NCBI GenBank assembly: GCA_020747015.1
Contig: JAGTJM010000025.1
Location: forward strand, 310,001 to 374,000
DNA: 64,000 nt
Reading direction: 5' to 3'
Origin: Pyrenochaeta sp. MPI-SDFR-AT-0127
Taxonomy: Eukaryota > Ascomycota > Dothideomycetes > Pleosporales > Cucurbitariaceae
The position numbers and the translations under genes were made by a program. Under the pieces are notes generated by a model, which saw only the letters and a program-made list of their open reading frames with translations, ran no database searches and had not been told where the DNA came from. Shown here piece by piece: positions 10,904 to 22,367 of the stretch (positions within the stretch are counted from its first letter, which is position 1; each line of letters opens with the position of its first letter).

Positions 10904-12323
10904 CGTTTGTGATCCTTGCGCGGCTGTCGTCATTGAAAGTAGTGTTCTGCCGTGTCTCCCGGTGTCCAAATTTCCACTTTTACGGATGTTTTGTACCAAG
11001 ATTGTTCGAGGGATCGTGCTTTCCACACGGCCTTTGCTCGTGTAGGAATGACATGGCCAGAGTTGCTGAGTACAGAGGCGATCGGATTTCGACGTAGTGT
11101 AACAACTCGAGCACTTTCAGGAACCCCGCTCCGCCCTCGCGCCTTTCTACCCAATGTTGAAATGTCATGGGTGCGGATGAGCGTCGCGGAAGTATGGCCT
11201 GATCATGACTAACGGAAACTCATTCCAACCGAGGCGCAATTTGTGGCGCTTTCTCCGCTCCGCTCGTATTTGCTTATCCGCACATCATTGTGGTTGGCAA
11301 TGCTTGGGCAAGCTGGAGCCATTGTCGAAATATTGTCGTACGATTTGGAGAAGATGTTGAGAAGAAGGAACAAAAGTTGGCCGTGCCTCCCCCTTCTCGT
11401 AGCTTGGCGGATCAGGCTGCTGAGATTGCGAAATATTAGCTTGTGCTTTTCGCTGAAGCCGATAAGCCGAGTGAAATTTGTGCACCTCTTCGCGCTGTGT
11501 TTGAGATGCTCCAAGTGCAAACCAACAGGGTATGAGAAGCGTTGGCGAGTGATCTCAGCGCAGTGCTACGGTTGAACAACGATAGTCTACAATCTAAATC
11601 TGATGCCGGACACCGAAAACCTAGCTGTAACATGCTGATATCGTGCGGAAGAGGCTCTCCAACGCACGCCTCAGCGAACAAGATCTGGAAACTTCGTTCC
11701 CCATGGGACATGTTCGTGCGACGCTTCTGACGCGGTTCAGCGGGGTTCCTGGGCGGACAAACAATGTCCTTCACTCGTATTCAAGAGACTTATCGTCATT
11801 GAGTTGGGACGGAACCTCTAGGCCAGCTAGATGACGAGGATGATCAACAGAAACCATGGTTAGCCTCTAGCCTTGCTGTTTTGAAACACCGATAAGCTAT
11901 AGATATCCAAATCGCAAGGCAGTGCCGCGAGAACATCCGCGTCCGGGAGGCTTTCTTGCTTTGACGTTGCAGAAGACGTGTGGGTAAGGGGGATCTGCAG
12001 AGTTTCTAGGGAGATACCGGGCTTGGGGCCGTGTTCCAGATTCGCTGACACTGACATGTGTAACGAGTGACTCGTCTCGAAGCGGAAGGGCAATCGCCCC
12101 GATCGGGAGGACGCTGGGCAAGGGTCGCCGAGTTGGTACGCGTAAGAGGCCCGATTGATGAGCAGCTTGGCGCAGCAGGCCTCATCCACCGGCGTAGCGC
12201 AGATCTCTTATTCCTCTCACACCGACCTCTGACCGCGACGCATTCCACACGATTATCAATGGCATTAAGTCCACTTTCCGCATGGCATCTATCGGCAAGC
12301 ACAGTAGCCTTTCCGTAGCAGCC

Positions 12324-12342
12324 CGAGAGAGAGAGAGAGAGA
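12324..12342. repeat. (GA)n microsatellite
   Basis: An uninterrupted GA dinucleotide run of about nine units, read directly from the sequence, lies within the gene-poor stretch. Confidence 0.85.
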
Positions 12343-13935
12343 TTTGATCCCAATGAAGACTCTCGCGCCGCAAGCCCAACGTCTCGCCATAGCCACTTCC
12401 GTGCAATTTCGCCCGCTGTTCCAGTCGATGCGGCTCTGCGCTTTACATCCGATCCCTGCCATGACGGCTAATGGTCTTCTTTATCTTCGCTGCCGCGGCG
12501 GCGGAAAAAGCATGGGAGAACAGCGTGGGGCATGGACGTCTTGGCAAAGACTGTCGATCTTTGGGCGCAGGCTCGAATTACCCACAAGTTGATGAGGCTA
12601 TGTCAAGACAGCGAAGCACTATAGCCGTCGATCCTGGTGAGACATCCAACTTGGCACAGGCGTGCTCTGGAGTAGCGTCTATCCACCAGATGCCGGCGAT
12701 GACGACTCAGAGTACCTCCGGTTCCACATTGGGCATATTGCACGGTTTCCTGCAACTGACTTGGTCACGCCGGATCCGAGATTGCCTGTGGTAAGCTCTG
12801 TTCATTTCGAGATACTACCCAGACGCTCAGCGGTAACGCCAGAAAGTACTTGCATTCCCAGCATGGAGCAGGCCAAGGCGGAATGTGCATTACAGTTTCT
12901 TGGCCTGTGGAAGGCTTGTGGAACATACCAACCCAATTGATAATTCAATCATAACTGCATCCCGCTGACTCTGCCAAGCGTTGAGCCCGCTCCGCCTCCC
13001 ACTGCGCAACCTTGTCCAGCGGTTCCATCCCCTTCTCCAACACGGACGTTTGCTTATGCCGCATGGTTTTATGTTTGTGAAACGACCCAGGAAATCGACA
13101 GCCTATGAGCACTCTCGGTTCTGGCACATGTGGTTATGTGGTGAAATGGTACATAGGGACATACCATGGTCTCGCCCGTTATCTCCCATGGTTACGCATG
13201 ACGAGATAGGAGGGGTGGCGACTGCCTCGATTATGACGAGTGCGGCCACAGGTAAAGGGCCGTAGACTTCGTCATGGTCAAAATTCGGCGTCAACACTTC
13301 TCACATCATGGAGGGTCCCCAGACACCCTCCGACGACACTGGGGCGCACTGTCAGTTGTACTTCACTATACAACTTCGCGTCCCTCTGTATTGAGCCAGT
13401 GCATATCTGCTTCAAGATTGGGCGCCAGTGTTTAGAGCTTTCAAGCCGGGCAATGGACTATGCCCTGCCTTGGGCGGAGTCCAAGTACCCGTATTGCCTT
13501 GGCCACGTCTTGGTGCTGTACCCTTGCATTGCTTGTGCCTGCGGCATTCGATTCACCATGACACGGGCGGTTTGACTACCACGTCACTATGGAGAAGAGC
13601 CAGCCACACTGTCTACGCGGGGGGGTTACGCGCGTGCTTGGACGAAGTGGACCCGTAAAGGACCTTCTATCTATCAATCTACTAGGCTACATACCCAAGA
13701 TCCACGGCCAACCGGCACAAGGAGTAAGATTATACTTATAGCCCAACGCCCACCGCTCGGACAATGTGTCCCATTCTATGATCAGTGCGTTACATTACTC
13801 GCATCCCCTCCAACACGCTATTGTTTGTGTTGAGCACTCAAATACCATAAACGTCACCGCCATCCCATACGTCTGGCTTGTGCCGTCTTCATTACCCACC
13901 TTGCTCCCACGTCGCCCAGCCAAACACTCACCGCC

Positions 13936-15645
13936 ATGTTCTCGCGCTTTTCTGAGAAAGCGAGTCGTAAAGGCAGTGAAGGCACACTGCCACTGTCAGA
14001 GGCGACCACTGAGACTGCATCACTGCGGACTCTTTCCTCTCCCGTCACAGTTGAGGCGATAGAAGAACCAGACTGGCCTCAATCATGGCGTGCCTACGCC
14101 TGTTTGTTGGGTTGTTTCTTCCTCATGTTCAACTCCTGGGGCCTCGTCAACGCCTATGGAACTTGGTCATCCTACTACGTTGGCCACTCACTTCGAGGAG
14201 TTGATCAGCTGGAACTGAATTTGATTGGATCAACACAGTCTTTTCTCGTTCTTTTCTTCTCAAACCCCGTTGGACGACTTCTGGACGCCGGCTACTTCCG
14301 CATCGTAATAGGATGCGGCACTTTCCTTGTGCCCTTCGGTCTGTTCATGCTCTCTGTTGTGCATCCAAGCAATGTTGCAGCGACAGTGAGCTATGGTCCT
14401 ATCTGGGCCACGCAAGGGCTCGTCGTGGGCCTAGGCATGGGAACCTTCTTCGTGTCCAGCTCCCAAGGTATGTGCTGACCGTTCAAGAGATAGTATTATC
14501 ACTCACAGATCGCCAGTCGCTTCCACATGGTTCCCCAAGCGCAGAGGTCTTGCTGTTGGCTACGTCGCGTGCGGGGCTAGCGTTGCAGGAGTAATATACC
14601 CAGCTATGCTCCGCTACCTAATCGATGCTCTGGGCTTCAACAACGCCGTCCGATGTGTCGCAGGCCTTACTACTGTGACCTGCATCTACTCTTTCATCTT
14701 CTGCACACCCAGTCCATCTCACGACCATCACGAACCGAAGAGCTGGTCCGCCATCCGGACCTGGTTTGATACAGATGCCTTCAAGAACAAGGCTTGGTGT
14801 TGGTTCACTGTTGCGGTCGCCTTCATGTTCTTTGGGTTTTACCCAATCTTCTTCAACCTCGAGGAGGTAAGTCTATCCTTCTGTGTATCTCTACGAGTGA
14901 CTAACTTTACTAGTGGGCGTCGACTCGAGGATTTGGAACACGGGATAGGTCTCCGTCAGCGCTCAAGGGCATAGATCCTAACGACAAACCCCTTGAGACC
15001 TTCTGGCTCTTGACCATCATGAACGGATCCTCAACAGTCGGGCGGATGCTGCTAGCCCACTTCTCAGATCGAGTCGGAGCACTCAACATGCACATCGGCT
15101 CTCAATTCATATCAGCGCTTCTTGTACTCATATTATGGACACTTGCCGGATCAGAAACCGATGCCATCGCTTTCTGCGTGGTGTTTGGTGTCTTCTCTGG
15201 GATGGTTATTGGCCTTCCTCCTGCATCCGTCGGCAACATACTCAATTGCTCCTACACGGAGCCAGGCACGGAAACATTTGCCAAGAAGAAACTTGGCCAT
15301 TGGACCGGAATGATGTACACGTTCGCGGCAATCCCAGCTCTTACAGGGCCAGTTATTGCAGGCCATCTGATCACAAAGTATGGCTACATCACAGTGCAGA
15401 TGTGGTCAGGCACCAATCTGATGCTCTCTTTTGTGTGCATGCTGGTTGCTCGATGGTACCTACCTTGCAACGATCAGCAGAACGTTCTCGGCAAGCTCAC
15501 AAACATGCTCGGAAGGCATGGGCAGACGATTCGTGGCAAGGACATCGGATCTCCCGACGATGCACTCTCGCAGGCCCCTACCCGCGTCCCCAGTAACACG
15601 CCTTCACGTCAAGGATCTTTTGAGAAGCTCGATAGGATGGTTTGA
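13936..15645 (+). CDS. MFS transporter, monocarboxylate-permease type
   Basis: Three exons, 13936-14467, 14517-14866 and 14914-15645, give 537 residues with phases 1 and 0 at the junctions. About 55 polar residues precede the first helix (YACLLGCFFLMFNSWGLVN). Roughly twelve hydrophobic segments then follow in a 6+6 layout with a polar central loop (PSPSHDHHEPKSW region) and a ~50-residue polar tail. Features of fungal monocarboxylate/riboflavin-type permeases (MCH family) are the WG-LVNAYGTW stretch after helix 1, WFPKRRGLAVG between helices 4 and 5, and GRMLLAHFSDR in the second half. The plasma membrane is the likely site. The substrate cannot be read from sequence. The gene stands alone between two gene-poor tracts, with no metabolic partner beside it. 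Confidence 0.88.
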
Positions 15646-18625
15646 AGTGGTAGCATTTGTGTAATTTCAGATACCCCGGTTGCGATGGTGGAAAAATTTG
15701 CTTGCATGGCGCTCTAGGCGTCGTGATCACGGCTGGATGTGCATTTTTGGTTTTGGGATTATGGATGGTGGAGGTTCTACTTTCAGATGTTACGTCTTTT
15801 TCACTCTCACGTCCGCTTTTGACATACCCCCTTCTTTCGCACTTCTCACGTTTTCATTTTCAAAAAGGACCAGGTTCATGGACGCGTAGGCGCAGGGAGC
15901 TCCCTCTCTTCGGGTTGAGCATCAGCTTACTGATTTGCCCGAGTTGAATGAGAAAAGTGTTATCAGACAACAAACTCAACAGTCATGCACAAAACTTTGT
16001 CCATCCTTTGTTGCTCACACTATACTCGCAATTCACCCACTGGCCATGTTGGGCAGCAATAGTGAATGTGTAATCTCAGTACACGATGTCTCCACAATGT
16101 GGATCTGCAAGGCGCCCCTATCTCACGCCGCACAGATGCTCAAGGCCGAACACCGTGCTGTCCTTGTTCCACAACCACGTCGACGCACACACGACAAAAA
16201 AGTCAGCATTTGGGCTGTCAAAAAGGACAAAGCGCTATTGTTTCTCTCTCCTTGGGCAAAATGGCCCTGTAAACACTGTCTCGGGCACCTGAATCTTGGT
16301 ACCCATATCTCAGGGAGAGAAAAAAGAGCAAAAAATGGTCGCCCTGTCTAAAATGTGTCATGTACCCACCCCCCCGAAAAGCATTGCTTTGATATCAAAG
16401 GTTGCGCAAAGCCGGAATGCGTCTACCGCTGCGCTTTGCTTAGGCCTGACAGATATCTGGGTCATATGCAAGTCCACGCACACATGATGGCTGTTCTGCG
16501 GTCTCACTTTGGTTGGGACCGAGTTCGGTACATCTGTAGCTGCTGTATCATGTGGGCGTGCGTACCATAGTATGTTTGATTTTAATTACGTGGGATGATG
16601 TGGTCTGGTCTGCGAACAAAGGGACGTACTAGAGTGATGAAAGAAAGCTAGACAAGACAGAGATAGGAAGAGGCCGTTTGCTTCGCACTCAAACATGGTT
16701 GTAAAAACTTAAGCCACAGGGTGGAATTGAAGAGGGTTGCAGTGTTGTGCTTGCAGCGTACTCAACGGGCGGCACAATCATCCGCAATAGATCAGCTTGA
16801 CATGGCCTGCTTGTGGCCACGTCGTGTGATACGCTGCATGCGAGCACGTTGGTGAGGAGTATTCTTAGTAGATAACAGAGGTGTGCGCAAGAAAAGATCG
16901 TCTCCGTCTCTAGTGTGTCGCAATGCATAGGTCTGACACAGCAGACATCGAGACACCTCTCGCTCAGTCAGCACGATTAAAACAATCTCCTCAATATGAT
17001 TATGTGCATCAGAGACATTCATGTCGTGCTCTCAAGCAACTCTCCAAGACTGCCAAATATGCTCACCAGAGCTCAATATTGCCCAAGTGATGCTTGGATG
17101 CGGCAATGGCTGCGCAAGGAACCGATACTTAAACGAACTACCATAGATCTTACCTGCATACATTAAAGAGGCTCTTCAATCGACTTTACCAGGCTAAATG
17201 CGGCAATCTGGCAGCGTCTGTTTCTGGTCAGCGGGAAAGTGGTTCGACACATACATAACAATTCCAGCAACTTGGCGGCCGGATTGAAGGACTGTATACC
17301 GAACATCTCTGGTCTGGTATATGAAGGGGCACATAATGGGACGTCATTGATTATGCGGCTGGTACGTGGGGCAATAAACACCCCATGCAGGTAACCAGAA
17401 AAAGACGCATGGGGAAGTGTAGAATCCGTTTGAATTGTGCTATGGGACGGAAACCCACGTTCCATCCAGACTGGGCCGTAGTTTTGGCACTTCGAGCAAG
17501 ACATAAACGGGTGTTTTAGGTGCATCATACCGGCGTTTGCCCTGTGATTCTGAAGTGCTCCGTAGCACCGTAGCTAAACTACCAGCGAACCATCATGAAG
17601 AAGGATTGACATGTCGCAATTTTCAGACTGGTTGTCTGCAAGTACCGATCAAATGTACCACAAGACCAAATATCCCCACATTGGGGGCTGTGAGCCTCAA
17701 TTCGGCAGTCAGGAATTCAATTCCGCTACTTGATATGAGTGAAAGGATTAGCACGCACTAGACGCCGAATCAAGCAAACAAAGTCTTGTGTTCCGTCTTG
17801 TGCAAGTCTTGACTCTTGGGACCCACTGGGAGCGGATGTGGCTCGTCTTCCTGCGGGAGCCAAGCCTCCAAGGCTCCGCTGGTTTTGTCCGGCACATCCC
17901 TGGCTTGTCTTGTGCTAGGGCAATCCAGTGGTCCACAGTGGTACGTACATTGTGGCGCAAGGAACCGGGAACAAAAGATGTGCCGAGTGATGGTGGGAAT
18001 TATGGATGCTAGTGGATGTTGACCGGGAAGTTACACGACAGTGTACGAACACTCTCCAAGCAACTCGGCAAGCTTGGCAGGATCTCGAATTGCCGATCGT
18101 TGTCGTTGTGAGGTAGTCGGCTTAGTGACCTCCGGAATGTTCTCGTTGTGTTTTGAAGATTCCTCATTCATACTCACATCATATGGACGTGGTTGGACAT
18201 GTGGTGTATGCTGATAAAACGTGGCTCTTAGGCGTTTGAAAAACCGTGCTGATAAAGGGAAGAGTGCTGAGATGCAAATGTGTGCATATGTACCTAAGCC
18301 GACTCAGAGAATGCTATGCTGATTGATACTGGGAGCGAAACGCATGTGCAAGGCCAAGCTAGGTAGGAAATTGGCCATGATGGCGAGCTCTTCAGCAGTG
18401 CCTCGGATTTAGGAAGGGCTAATGCATACAAGATCTGAGGGCAACGCTGCACACACCAATACGCCAACCATGCAAGTACGTGCACAAACCAAGAGACTTG
18501 CTGACGCTACAAAGACCAAAATGTGGATATATGGAGTGTTTGAAGAATGCTCCCGAACTCCAAAAAGACAAAGATGATCATCGAGACACAAAAGCCCCAC
18601 AACGCTAATATCGCTGCTAATGGTA
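15646..18625. other. 3-kb intergenic stretch without recognised gene
   Basis: The 3' flank of the MFS gene starts here. Open frames on both strands are short (under ~140 codons) and lack domains, signal peptides of convincing form, or intron-linked continuation. The minus-strand frame 17163-17528 is the longest with ordinary amino-acid composition, but nothing supports it as a gene. Confidence 0.5.
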
Positions 18626-20247
18626 TCACTGTAAGGCCTTTCCAAGGCTTGGAGTTTGTACTCCGGGTTTCTCGGTATGCGTTGCGATCTCAAGCACGCT
18701 CGTCGAGCTTTCGCCGCCACCTTGTACGCTCATACCAAGCGCTCGCCGCGCAAGCTCTTTTTGACCGTTGACAATCTGGTCGATCGGAGAGTGTGCAGTG
18801 CCGTGACCGTTGGTTGGAGAGCCGTCATCTGCAGCGGCTGCCAGCGGCTGCAACCATTGCACACTGGTGCAACGATTTACGAGCCGTACGGTGGTCTCAT
18901 CTACTGGTGCGAAATGATTACCACTAGTTACGAGAACATGGAGAAGTCGTAAGAGCTCCTCACGCTTATAGTGAGGGGGTCTACTGATTTGACTATGCGT
19001 AAGTATTGGATACAGAACTCGGAGGTACGTATGTCGCAAAGCGTTCGCAGCATGCGAATCATGTGGAAGATCGATGAGGTTTCGGAGGATGACGTCTACC
19101 AAAACGTGTAGATCATTGGTATAGAAATACTCCGCCGTAGAAGGATTTCCGAAGAGAAGATATAAAACCTTAAGAATCAGCAATTGAAGCGATGTCTCGG
19201 ATTCTCGGTTTAGTAGAAGTATCAAATTGCACCCAAAAGTCTTATACGTCAAGCCATGCGTCGATATGGCTTTGATGACTCGATTTGTTATAGCGGGTCG
19301 TCCGTCGTTATGATGATTGGTCGACGCCACCAGATATTGCTCGTTCAATACCAGCTGTTTCATAGTTAGAAAGAAACTTGTTGATGATAGTTGTCACCGT
19401 ACCAGAACTCGTATTACTGGATAGTGGTAAGGATCCTCAGCATCATCGGAGACACCTTCAATCACTCCTAGGAGATAGATAATGAAAGCGTCATTTACAG
19501 CGCCTACAAAAACCACAGATTAGTTATGAATAGGTCACGTTGCGTGAGATAGCACAAGTAGTTGAGGTCTGACGTACTGAAATCGTCCGAAGTCATTCTT
19601 TGTATGCGCGAAGACTCATATAGAAGCTCGAGGAGTACTTGATGTAGTCTTGTGTCTTCCTGCACCGTCTCCGTTTGTACCAGCTCGATAAGCCTTGGAA
19701 ATGTTCCCTCGGAGTGCATCATTGCAAAAAGCTCGTCATCCTTGCTATTTCGACCGTCATACAGTAGGAATGCGGCTACTATGTGAAGCGTAGGGTTGTC
19801 CTCTTCCTGGAGTTTGATCAGCCTTGCTCTTGAGCAAGCCACAGCAGCCAAAATAAGGTATCCTTCCACATACCTGCAAGAGGCAGTACACTATCTGTCG
19901 CCGTACATATTCCCTGTGTGTAGCGAAAAGTTCGCCCTCAAGGAGACGGAAGATGCATTTCGCAACACTGAAATCGGTCTGCAGGTATTCGGCTAGTGGG
20001 GGTCAATATGCATCGAGGACAGCTGCGAAGAGCAAAGTACATTGATAGTTTGTAGTGACGTTGAGGAAGGATCGCAGGGAGTTGTCGATTATTTCGTGTT
20101 CCTGACAGCGCGTCGATACGATGTCGTCGAGCTCTGCGAAGCCGATTAGCCTCTATGCTATGGTGGTGGGGCCACAAGAATACAGGTGCGCGTACCATCC
20201 CAGAACTGTTGCTCATTTTCGAGGTTGTATGACACCTCAAATGCCAT
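18626..20247 (-). CDS. ldb17: Ldb17/SPIN90-family actin-patch regulator
   Basis: Six exons on the minus strand, 20247-20196, 20133-20041, 19992-19874, 19806-19578, 19503-19403 and 19354-18626, give 440 residues; all phases close. The start is the ATG giving MAFEVSYNLENEQQFW, followed after the first intron by ELDDIVSTRC. Conserved family stretches are RSFLNV, ATHREYVRRQ-VYCLLQ, IVAAFLL-DGR, DPYHYPVIRVL, LVLNEQYLVAS and NLILLLNRE. The leucine-rich SPIN90/Ldb17 domain covers about residues 60-340. The rest is a Ser/Gly-rich tail ending in EKPGVQTPSLGKALQ. In yeasts Ldb17 controls actin dynamics at endocytic patches, and SPIN90 proteins activate Arp2/3 to seed linear filaments. Introns are 48-74 nt. 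An out-of-frame ATG lies 31 bases upstream of the start. Confidence 0.9.
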
Positions 20248-21092
20248 GTCGGAGTCGCGGACTGACTGCTAGAATCATCCTCCCCAGCGACGTAGGCTTC
20301 GAAAAGTACTGGGAGTGGGCGCAAGCGGGTTGGTGGTTGTCAAGGTTGTCCGCATCAACACTCATGCTGAGTTGCCGAGAATCTCCCGGCCCAAAGTGCG
20401 TCACTGCTCTATTTCAGGCATAGCCTGCCCTTACAGTCAGACGCCACCACTCAATCCACACACGTACGCCAATCGCGACTACCAGCGTATTCGCTTACTC
20501 GACAGTTTGCCCTTCTCTTGTACAACTCTACAGGTCTTTATGGCTACACAGCCATTCATAGCCCTCGTTTGAACCATCGATTGTGCACTACATCCACATT
20601 GACTCTATCCACACCACTCAATCCAGCTTGAATGTATACTGATGCCCGGGCCCCGATATATACCACAGAATTTGCAGTAATTTGCATTACGCAAGTTAAA
20701 TCGAAATCATGCCGAGCGTATTGCAGCCTGCTTCAGTTTCTCGAAAATCAGATCATACAACCTCGTGTCGTCGCCTTTCTCTGGTCCTGCTCCACAATTA
20801 CTTCATTTGTCTTTTTTTGGAAGAAGCACCAATAGTTTACAATTATGACACAACATTACATGTGGAAAATTGTTACATGTGATTGTTTCACCAGACCTAA
20901 TACAAGAGCGTCTTGTCTTACAAACAGGCAGAAATAGGATGCAGTAAATGCGCCGAAGCTTACTAAACTACAAAGGTCATACTTTTTGAAAGACATGAAG
21001 AGAATAGCATAGCTGACCATCGTAAAGACATAATCTCAACAAATTTGTATCCACAGCCTCACTCTATTCTTCGCGCTGAACCGACTCGAACG
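20248..21092. other. Intergenic region upstream of Ldb17 and downstream of the rhodopsin-like gene
   Basis: 845 bases between two minus-strand genes. It holds the presumed promoter of the Ldb17 gene and the 3' flank of the receptor-like gene. No coding sequence or RNA gene was recognised. Confidence 0.55.
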
Positions 21093-22367
21093 TTATACTG
21101 GGCTTGCGTTATAAGAGAAAGACTTGGTGACAAATATTTTGTTCTGGTTAAGTTTTTCACAACTAGTTTCATCCAAATGTGTGTATCCAATGCTCTCTGG
21201 CCGTGGACTGATGCCTCCATGGATATCGGTGTTGGGGATATCGGAGAGAGGGATCTGCTGACTTGGGAAAGATGAATCGCTGGATTTTCCAGATACACCA
21301 TGACTTGAAGTCGCTTTCGTATCGCGATTGGGATCTCCGTTGACAACGAGGTTGAAGAAAGGTCGATAAGTCGGTATGCATGCTGCGATGACGGCTGCAC
21401 ATAATTCGATCGCTGAGATGGTCAACGGCGACACAAAATCCCCTGAGTAGTGGTCAATAGTTATCAGAACAGACAGACGATCATTCTTACAAGATGGATC
21501 AGGCGTGTCAACATGTTTTACGATTGGCAGACGGACGGTGCTGATGATGCAAACACTGCCATGATTAGAATTTGGGATGAAGTTTGTACGGATGGCTGGA
21601 TAGACTTACAATAATCCCGTAGTCAACATGAAGGTCAGTCCCCATTTCTTCAACCTGGTGAGATTCAGGTTCCAAAGGATTGGCAAAGGAAGCCCAACGA
21701 TGATGAAGTCCGTTAAGATGTTCAAGACACCATGTACAATAACGAGCTTCGAGAACTGGATGCATGTGGCGGGCTCTCCCGTCCAGTGGGATGATATGGG
21801 AACGCATTGGAAGATGTCTCCGCCAATTTTGGTGATTGTGAACAATATAATGAATATTGCAACGGCAGTCGACGTTCTTGTAAACCATGGCTGCGGGAAT
21901 ATCCGATTGTACAGACTGAGGATCGACATCTTGATGAAGCAAATACTGATGGCGTAGGAGACCTCGGCTGTGATGAGAGCCTGCACACGTAAGTGAGAGT
22001 TATTGTGGTAGTGATTCTTATCCCTCACAATTGTGAAGCCCCTTGGGTCGGTCACCAAGATCACATGTCGGCCCATCCCAAACCGAAGGAGGACGAAAAG
22101 CATCGTGATATACACGACGGTAAAAAACTTGCATAGTTAGCTTCGCCATCTAGCTACGAGTAGATACAAACTCACCATGCCTATCACCATGTACCAGTCG
22201 TCTACCCCGAGCTTTACTCCTCCGAGTCGTCGTGACACAAAGCGTAAGACAAACGCCACAGATGCTGCCGTGAGCATTATTACACTGGCTACGATATAGC
22301 CATGACGTTTATCCTCGTATGCATGAGCAACCATGTAATTGATTTGAGCTTCAGTTGGGGCAACCAT
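21093..22367 (-). CDS. Seven-helix fungal rhodopsin-fold integral membrane protein (PTH11-like)
   Basis: Five exons on the minus strand, 22367-22176, 22127-22029, 21980-21610, 21555-21491 and 21442-21093, give 358 residues. Family features are a short outside N-terminus, then helix 1 (GYIVASVIMLTAASVAFVLR), the motif GVKLGVDDWYMV, FGMGRHV, the long helix 3 with AEVSYAISICFIKMSILSLY and NRIF, CVPISSHW and PATCI in the outer loop, DFIIVGLPLPILWNL, and IELCAAVIAACIPTYRP in helix 7. This matches the fungal rhodopsin domain of PTH11-related receptors, usually plasma-membrane proteins sensing surfaces or nutrients. No CFEM domain precedes it. The ~85-residue tail is Ser-rich and cytosolic. The 48-nt second intron (21981-22028) is a multiple of three and stop-free, so retention would add 16 residues. 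The ligand is unknown. Confidence 0.85.

Larger units (their letters stand above)
7275..13935. other. 6.7-kb gene-poor stretch
   Basis: No intact gene is supported. 7.3-10.2 kb is A/T-richer and holds only short unrelated open frames. 10.6-10.9 kb holds a GC-rich repeat spaced about 135 nt. 11.3-11.85 kb reads like decayed coding sequence in shifting plus-strand frames. A (GA)n run lies at about 12324-12342. 12.66-12.94 kb has a plus-strand open frame with protein-like composition but no recognised domain. Old, mutated mobile or gene remnants are possible, but no transposase, reverse transcriptase or terminal repeat was found. Confidence 0.5.
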
